DNA from: Myceligenerans pegani
GTDB lineage: Bacteria; Actinomycetota; Actinomycetes; Actinomycetales; Cellulomonadaceae
Direction: 5' to 3'
Length of the DNA stretch: 64,000 nucleotides
NCBI RefSeq assembly: GCF_014892515.1
Contig: NZ_JADBGR010000107.1
Location: forward strand, 124,001 to 188,000
Under the pieces are notes generated by a model. That model worked only from the letters and a program-made list of their open reading frames with translations. It ran no database searches and was not told the origin of the DNA. The translations under genes and the position numbers were made by a program. Shown piece by piece: positions 59,806 to 64,000 of this stretch; the first letter of the stretch is position 1; each line of letters starts with the position of its first letter.

Positions 59806-62800
59806 TCACCAGCGGTAGAATTGTGCGATATTTCCATCCCTTTGCAGCACCACCACGTAGATGTGCCCGTCGATCTCACGGCTGAACAGCGAAACCGGTG
59901 AGCGCCCCTCCAGGTAGTCGACTATTCGATCCTCGTTGTGCCGGACCACTTCCACGAGGTAGCGATCCAGATCATCCACCGTGTCGCCATCTGCGAAATA
60001 CTTCCTGACATCAGAAGGATGTACCGCGAAGTTTTCCCACGTCTGACGGCTGAGAATCTCCACCATGCGGTCCCGCGTCATGTGGACGGTCCACTCCCCG
60101 ACTTCCAGCGTCGGCGGGTTCCAGGACAGGTCGTCCAAGGCGGCATTGACGCGTTGTTCAACACATTGCTGCGGTGACATACCGCTGCTTCCTGCGACAG
60201 CCAGGCAGGCAGAATTGCGATATTCCTCGATCATCCGGGCGTTGACGGATGAGACCTCCTCGATATTCGGGATCTTGAACCATTCTTCCCACGCACCGAC
60301 CCAACTCTCCCAGTACTCCAGCGAAAACGGGTCGTCAGGAACCAGGACGTCAGACGCTTGATCAACGACGCGCTCGACGATGTTCTCGCACAATTTATCC
60401 TTTGCGGAGCACAACGCATCCGGTATGCGACCCATTCGGAGGTCGAGCGCGATGAGAGCCGCCGGTTCGATGATCTGGTACGCGACAAATACAGCATCCA
60501 GAATCATCTGGTTTTCCATGTGGTTGTCGAAATTCAGGCTCCCCACGTGCTGCATGCAACGCGCGTACAGCTGACCATAAACATACGTCTTCCAGCAGTA
60601 CTCCGCGTTCTGCTGCATCATTGGTCCGCGATCGAAATCATTGTCGATGATGGCTTGCGCCATGTCGTAGACGTCCTGCTGACACTCGCTGTCCAGCCCT
60701 CTGTCATACCGGAATGCGACCAACGGAAATATTCTGCAGCCCTGGGGATAGTCCTGCTGGACCGTACCCCACGCTTCCTCCCAGATCGCGTCTTCCATCA
60801 TCTCGTACACGGCCTCGTAGGCATCCAGGGCATATTCGGCCGCCTCGGCGAGGCTTTCGCCGGCTTCTCTTGCGTCAGACCATGCCTCCTCCGCGCTTTC
60901 TGCCGCGGATCGAGCGAACTTGACGGATTGCACGTGTGCGGCGCGTGCGAAGGCAGCGGATCCTGCCGCCGCCTGGGCCGATCTCCGCGCATCCTTGGCC
61001 GCGGCCAGGGCGTTGTCTGCGGACCGTTTCGCTGCTGCGGCGGACCTATTCGCCTCGTCGGCGGCCTCGACAGCCGCGGCAGCATGCTGTCCCGCCTGAT
61101 TCGCTGCCGTGACAGCCTGGTCGGCGTAGTTCGCCGCGTCCTGAGCGGCCCCGGCGGCTCGTGCAGCTTCCTCCCATGCTCTCTTCTCGTGCTCCGTCGC
61201 ACGCATCGCCACTTCGGCGGCCTGAGCCACCAACGACGTCATGGTCTGCACGTGTGCGGCGGTGCGTTGGTCACGCGCAACTGCCTCGTACTGCCCTGTC
61301 CTCAGGAACTGCTCGCGGAACGCCGGGGGGCCTTCGAGCGCAACCTCGGCGTTGATCCTCAGTTCACTACCCGCTGGAGCGCCCCCAAATATCTGGGTCA
61401 CCTTGATCTCGTCGTCCGCTTTCTGCGCGGCAAACATCCCTGCCTCGAGGAAATCTCCCAGCGCCGAAACCGATCCGTCATCCAGGGCCGTCGTCGCCGC
61501 CGCTACCGTGTGCTGGTCGCCCGACTCGCGTGCTGAGGCGAGAACCTGGTTGACCGCGAGTTCATACTCCACGACCCGCTCGGGGTACTCCGGATTCTCA
61601 AGAAAGGCTGCGACCTCGGCGTCCGTGCCGGCCAGCACCGCCTGGGCCGCGTTGCGCATGGATTCTGTACCGGCGGCCGATATTCCAGCCAGGGTCGTCC
61701 GATCGTCCATGCCTTCCGCCCGCCGGAGTCCTTCGCGTGCGAAGGCGAGCACCTGCTCGTCGTCGCCTGTCAGCGCACTCCGCGCGGCCTCTCGCGTCCA
61801 GGTTCCTCCCGAGTCGACCAGTCCGAGCGCTGCTTCACGAGCTCGTGCGACGGCGATGTGCCTCGGGAGGTTCGGGTCGGTCGCGTCCCGAAGTGCCTCC
61901 TCCACGGCCGGCGACCGCCAGTGCGCTCGCGGCGAGTTGGGCATCGGGGCATCCGACCCGCTGGCGTCTTCGACCGCTTGTGCGACATCACGCGCTGCCT
62001 CAATCATCTGGTCGCGCTCGCGAGCCAGACGAAGCTGGTCCTGCCTGCGGGCTTCCGCAAAGACCGCATGCGCTTGTTCCGCAGCATCTCGCGCAGCACC
62101 GGCAGCCTCGGATGCAGCTTCGGCATCCTCCAAGGCACGCTGCGCGGCGTCGGCGGCATCTCCGGCATGCTCGGCGGCCTCTTCTGCCGCTCGTGCCGCG
62201 TTCCGCGCCCGGATCACGGCTGACTCCGCGGCATCACGAGCGATGATCGCCTGCTCATGGGCATACCTGGCGAAGTCGACCGCCTCGTCCGCGGCTTCCT
62301 GGGCGCGGATCGCGGCGGCGCGGGCACGCGCCGCCGCCGCATATGCCTCCTCCGCATTCGCACCGGCCGCGTTCGCGGCCTCCGCAGCGGCCTGGGCCGC
62401 CGCGTGGGCATCCTGGGCGTTGGCCACCGCGGACTCGACAGCTGCGATGGCGCCATCCACTGCGTCCAACGCGTCGAAGGCGTGGTTCATCCCCTGCTCG
62501 ACGTCGCTCAACGCGTCCATGGCGGCCCACGCCTCAGCTGCCTTGTCCCTGGCGTCGGCGGCGGCATCGCGGTCGGTTCGTGCCGCAGCCGCCGCGCGGG
62601 CTGCTTCCGCAGCCTTCTGCTCTGCCCTGGCAGCGGCCAGGGCTACGCGGGCCGCGGCATTCGCCGCGGTTCGAGCCGCCGCGGCAGCCTCGTTGGCCGC
62701 ACCAACTGCTTTGCCCGCCGCCGCAGCAGCGCCCCGTGCGGCACGTGCAGCCTTGCTCGCCGCGACTTCTGCACGCCGACGGTCGTTGCCCGCCGCTCGC

Positions 62801-63654
62801 GCCTCTTCACGGGCTGTCGCCGCGGCCTTCTTGGCCAACCCTGCAGATTTCTCGGCCCGGTCGGCTTCGTCCACCGCAGCGTTCATCGCGGCTTCTGCCT
62901 TGCTGCCCGCGGTCTCGGCCGCATGAACCAGGTCGGTGATCGTCTCGCTCTCGTGATCCCTTGCTGCCGCCACACCCCAGTCGATGTCGAGGAACCGGGT
63001 GAGTGTCGAGAATCGGCCGTCGTCCAGTGCCCTCGCCGCAGCTTCCCTCACCAACGGCCCGCCTGACGCGAGGGCCTGATTGATCCGAAGTTCTACGTCC
63101 GCACGATGAGCTTGCGCCCAGTCCTCGGCCAGAAACCGTTCGAGGTCCTCCGGTGATCCCGCGTCCAACGCAACCCGGGCAGCCTGCTTCACCTGCGGCC
63201 CACCCGCTGCCGCGAGCTGGTTGATCCGGATCTCCTGGTCGGCCAGCCACGGGTCGTTCCAGCCGTTCGCGAGGAACGCGCCAAGCGCCTCGGGGTCCTG
63301 CGCGTCGAGCAGCCGCGTGACGGCGTCCTTCATCGCCGGCCCGCCGCTGGCGAGCATCTGGTTGGCGAAGATCTCGCGATCCACCAGCTCCAGCTCACCC
63401 CACTGCTCGCGCACGAAAGCACACAATTCTTCCTCGTCGCCGACCAGCGCCGCTGCGGCGGCCTCCCTGACCTGCGGTCCACCGGCATCGCGTGCCGCGA
63501 GCACGCCGGCCCGGGTGCACGCCACCTCGGAAGGCAGCTCCTCGGCATGGGCCTGATTCGCCTCCGGCACGACGCCGGGCATCACCAGACTTGCCGCCAG
63601 GACGGCGACGAGCACGATGCGCACTCTGAAGCTCGATAATCTCGACCACGACAT
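59806..63654 (-). CDS. Large secreted ALF-repeat, alanine-rich helical protein with polymorphic-toxin-like C-terminus
   Basis: 1,282 residues. Signal peptide to about residue 37 (AHA). Four repeats of about 42 residues (48-235) carry the ALF pattern AL..G....L..FL...W.....D.E.RINQ.LASGGP. A long alanine-rich, coiled-coil-like stretch follows (about 240-565), then four more diverged ALF-like repeats (about 600-800), a second Ala-rich helix (about 820-960) and a C-terminal globular part (about 985-1282) with about ten cysteines. The C-terminal coding part is much lower in GC than the rest. This layout is seen in actinobacterial exported toxin-like proteins. The last domain (VVEVVRHNEDRIVDYLEG, IYVVVLQRDGNIAQFYRW) was not recognised; no immunity gene is evident. 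Confidence 0.8.
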   Translation of the reverse strand: MSWSRLSSFRVRIVLVAVLAASLVMPGVVPEANQAHAEELPSEVACTRAGVLAARDAGGPQVREAAAAALVGDEEELCAFVREQWGELELVDREIFANQMLASGGPAMKDAVTRLLDAQDPEALGAFLANGWNDPWLADQEIRINQLAAAGGPQVKQAARVALDAGSPEDLERFLAEDWAQAHRADVELRINQALASGGPLVREAAARALDDGRFSTLTRFLDIDWGVAAARDHESETITDLVHAAETAGSKAEAAMNAAVDEADRAEKSAGLAKKAAATAREEARAAGNDRRRAEVAASKAARAARGAAAAAGKAVGAANEAAAAARTAANAAARVALAAARAEQKAAEAARAAAAARTDRDAAADARDKAAEAWAAMDALSDVEQGMNHAFDALDAVDGAIAAVESAVANAQDAHAAAQAAAEAANAAGANAEEAYAAAARARAAAIRAQEAADEAVDFARYAHEQAIIARDAAESAVIRARNAARAAEEAAEHAGDAADAAQRALEDAEAASEAAGAARDAAEQAHAVFAEARRQDQLRLARERDQMIEAARDVAQAVEDASGSDAPMPNSPRAHWRSPAVEEALRDATDPNLPRHIAVARAREAALGLVDSGGTWTREAARSALTGDDEQVLAFAREGLRRAEGMDDRTTLAGISAAGTESMRNAAQAVLAGTDAEVAAFLENPEYPERVVEYELAVNQVLASARESGDQHTVAAATTALDDGSVSALGDFLEAGMFAAQKADDEIKVTQIFGGAPAGSELRINAEVALEGPPAFREQFLRTGQYEAVARDQRTAAHVQTMTSLVAQAAEVAMRATEHEKRAWEEAARAAGAAQDAANYADQAVTAANQAGQHAAAAVEAADEANRSAAAAKRSADNALAAAKDARRSAQAAAGSAAFARAAHVQSVKFARSAAESAEEAWSDAREAGESLAEAAEYALDAYEAVYEMMEDAIWEEAWGTVQQDYPQGCRIFPLVAFRYDRGLDSECQQDVYDMAQAIIDNDFDRGPMMQQNAEYCWKTYVYGQLYARCMQHVGSLNFDNHMENQMILDAVFVAYQIIEPAALIALDLRMGRIPDALCSAKDKLCENIVERVVDQASDVLVPDDPFSLEYWESWVGAWEEWFKIPNIEEVSSVNARMIEEYRNSACLAVAGSSGMSPQQCVEQRVNAALDDLSWNPPTLEVGEWTVHMTRDRMVEILSRQTWENFAVHPSDVRKYFADGDTVDDLDRYLVEVVRHNEDRIVDYLEGRSPVSLFSREIDGHIYVVVLQRDGNIAQFYRW

Positions 63655-63694
63655 TTCAGGTCCTCCTCGTCCAGACGACTGACGATCGGCGAGC

Positions 63695-63726
63695 GCGCCG
63701 GGGCGGGAACCCACCCGCCCCGGCGC
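63695..63726. terminator. 13-bp hairpin terminator before the ALF-repeat gene
   Basis: GCGCCGGGGCGGG (63695-63707) and CCCGCCCCGGCGC (63714-63726) form a perfect stem with a six-base loop, 28 bases beyond the stop codon of the minus-strand partial gene. It likely ends that transcript. Confidence 0.75.
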
Positions 63727-63754
63727 TGCACTGGTGTACCGCGGGCAGCGCGTG

Positions 63755-64000
63755 TCAGACGGTGATCTGCAGCAGCACGGTCCGCTCGGAGTCCGGATCG
63801 GCGCCGATACCGACCGGCGTGTACGAGTCGGCGTCCCCGGTGATCTCCACCGGCTCGCCAGACGGCGTGTCGACCACCGCCGTGTAGTCGTGACCAGTCC
63901 CCGTCTCGTACCCGTCGCCGCGGATCGAGTACACGTTCGGCACGCGCAGGTCGATACGACCCGAGTCACCACGAACCACAAGGCAGAGCGTGCGAGCGCC
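63755..64000 (-). CDS. Partial gene, C-terminal 81 codons of an unrecognised protein
   Basis: The frame is open to the right edge of the window, so the start lies outside. The visible part reads ARTLCLVVRGDSGRIDLRVP and ends DSERTVLLQITV. It is rich in Val, Thr, Gly and Asp with short alternating strands, suggesting an extracellular beta domain. No catalytic motif is seen. It ends just before a strong hairpin and lies upstream of the ALF-repeat gene on the same strand, so it may belong to the same secreted-protein locus. Confidence 0.65.
   Translation of the reverse strand, partial: GARTLCLVVRGDSGRIDLRVPNVYSIRGDGYETGTGHDYTAVVDTPSGEPVEITGDADSYTPVGIGADPDSERTVLLQITV

Noticed and set aside
61000-62900. 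Repetitive GCC/GCG-rich stretch that might be a CRISPR or tandem repeat array
   Set aside because: It is coding sequence for alanine-rich helices. The spacing is irregular and no repeat/spacer units are present.

Overview
The window is a stretch of a very GC-rich (roughly 70% or more over most of its length), gene-dense actinobacterial chromosome. IdeR/DtxR-type iron boxes, ALF-repeat secreted proteins, permease-ATPase fusions, GTG/TTG starts, a likely leaderless promoter and many plant-glycoside genes suggest a saprophytic Micrococcales (Promicromonosporaceae or Cellulomonadaceae-like). The family placement is inference. No rRNA, tRNA, CRISPR array, insertion sequence or phage gene was seen. 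No gene-free stretch exceeds 300 bases; the largest is 9023-9261, in which I see nothing convincing.

Left part (1-23.8 kb), mostly housekeeping and accessory metabolism. It opens with an iron-box-controlled substrate-binding lipoprotein cut by the window edge. Then come a C4-dicarboxylate symporter divergent from a CitA/CitB-type two-component system, and a thioredoxin-reductase-like flavoprotein with a degenerate receiver domain and no CxxC. A GH65 phosphorylase/beta-phosphoglucomutase pair follows. Several small regulator/oxidoreductase modules each carry a recognisable operator: TetR with a quinone-oxidoreductase-like protein, MerR with an SDR, LysR with two aldo/keto reductases, and an HxlR-peroxiredoxin fusion with an MFS exporter. 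The segment closes with arginine deiminase plus its antiporter, a DUF2157 membrane protein and a Mn-type superoxide dismutase.

Middle part (23.9-57.6 kb). First is an iron-box-preceded three-gene ECF transporter (YkoE-like S, double ATPase, T). A long carbohydrate region follows: an alginate-lyase-family protein, three GH3 enzymes (one membrane-anchored with swapped domain order), GH1, a GH2 beta-glucuronidase, a GPH symporter, D-mannonate dehydratase, two paralogous peptide/oligosaccharide-type binding proteins, and one permease/ATPase set. Three transcription units on the minus strand each start with variants of a 16-bp LacI-type operator, TGGCAATCGATTGCCA, although no LacI-family gene lies in the window. 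Together they look like a regulon for import and hydrolysis of beta-glucosides and beta-glucuronides, feeding glucuronate towards 2-keto-3-deoxygluconate. Next to it is a divergent GntR-controlled locus: tartronate-semialdehyde-reductase-like and D-2-hydroxyacid dehydrogenases on one side; a GHL6-like glycosidase, the GntR regulator and LrgA/LrgB on the other. Two exact, oppositely oriented copies of an 11-bp FadR-type operator sit at the two gene starts.

Right part (57.7-64 kb), a secreted-protein locus: a 96-residue orphan, a trypsin-fold protein whose catalytic His and Ser are replaced (a predicted pseudoprotease) fused to FG-GAP/VCBS repeats, and a 1,282-residue ALF-repeat, alanine-rich helical protein whose 3' end is much poorer in GC. 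That pattern is typical of polymorphic-toxin-like proteins with exchangeable tips. A partial secreted-looking gene runs off the right edge.
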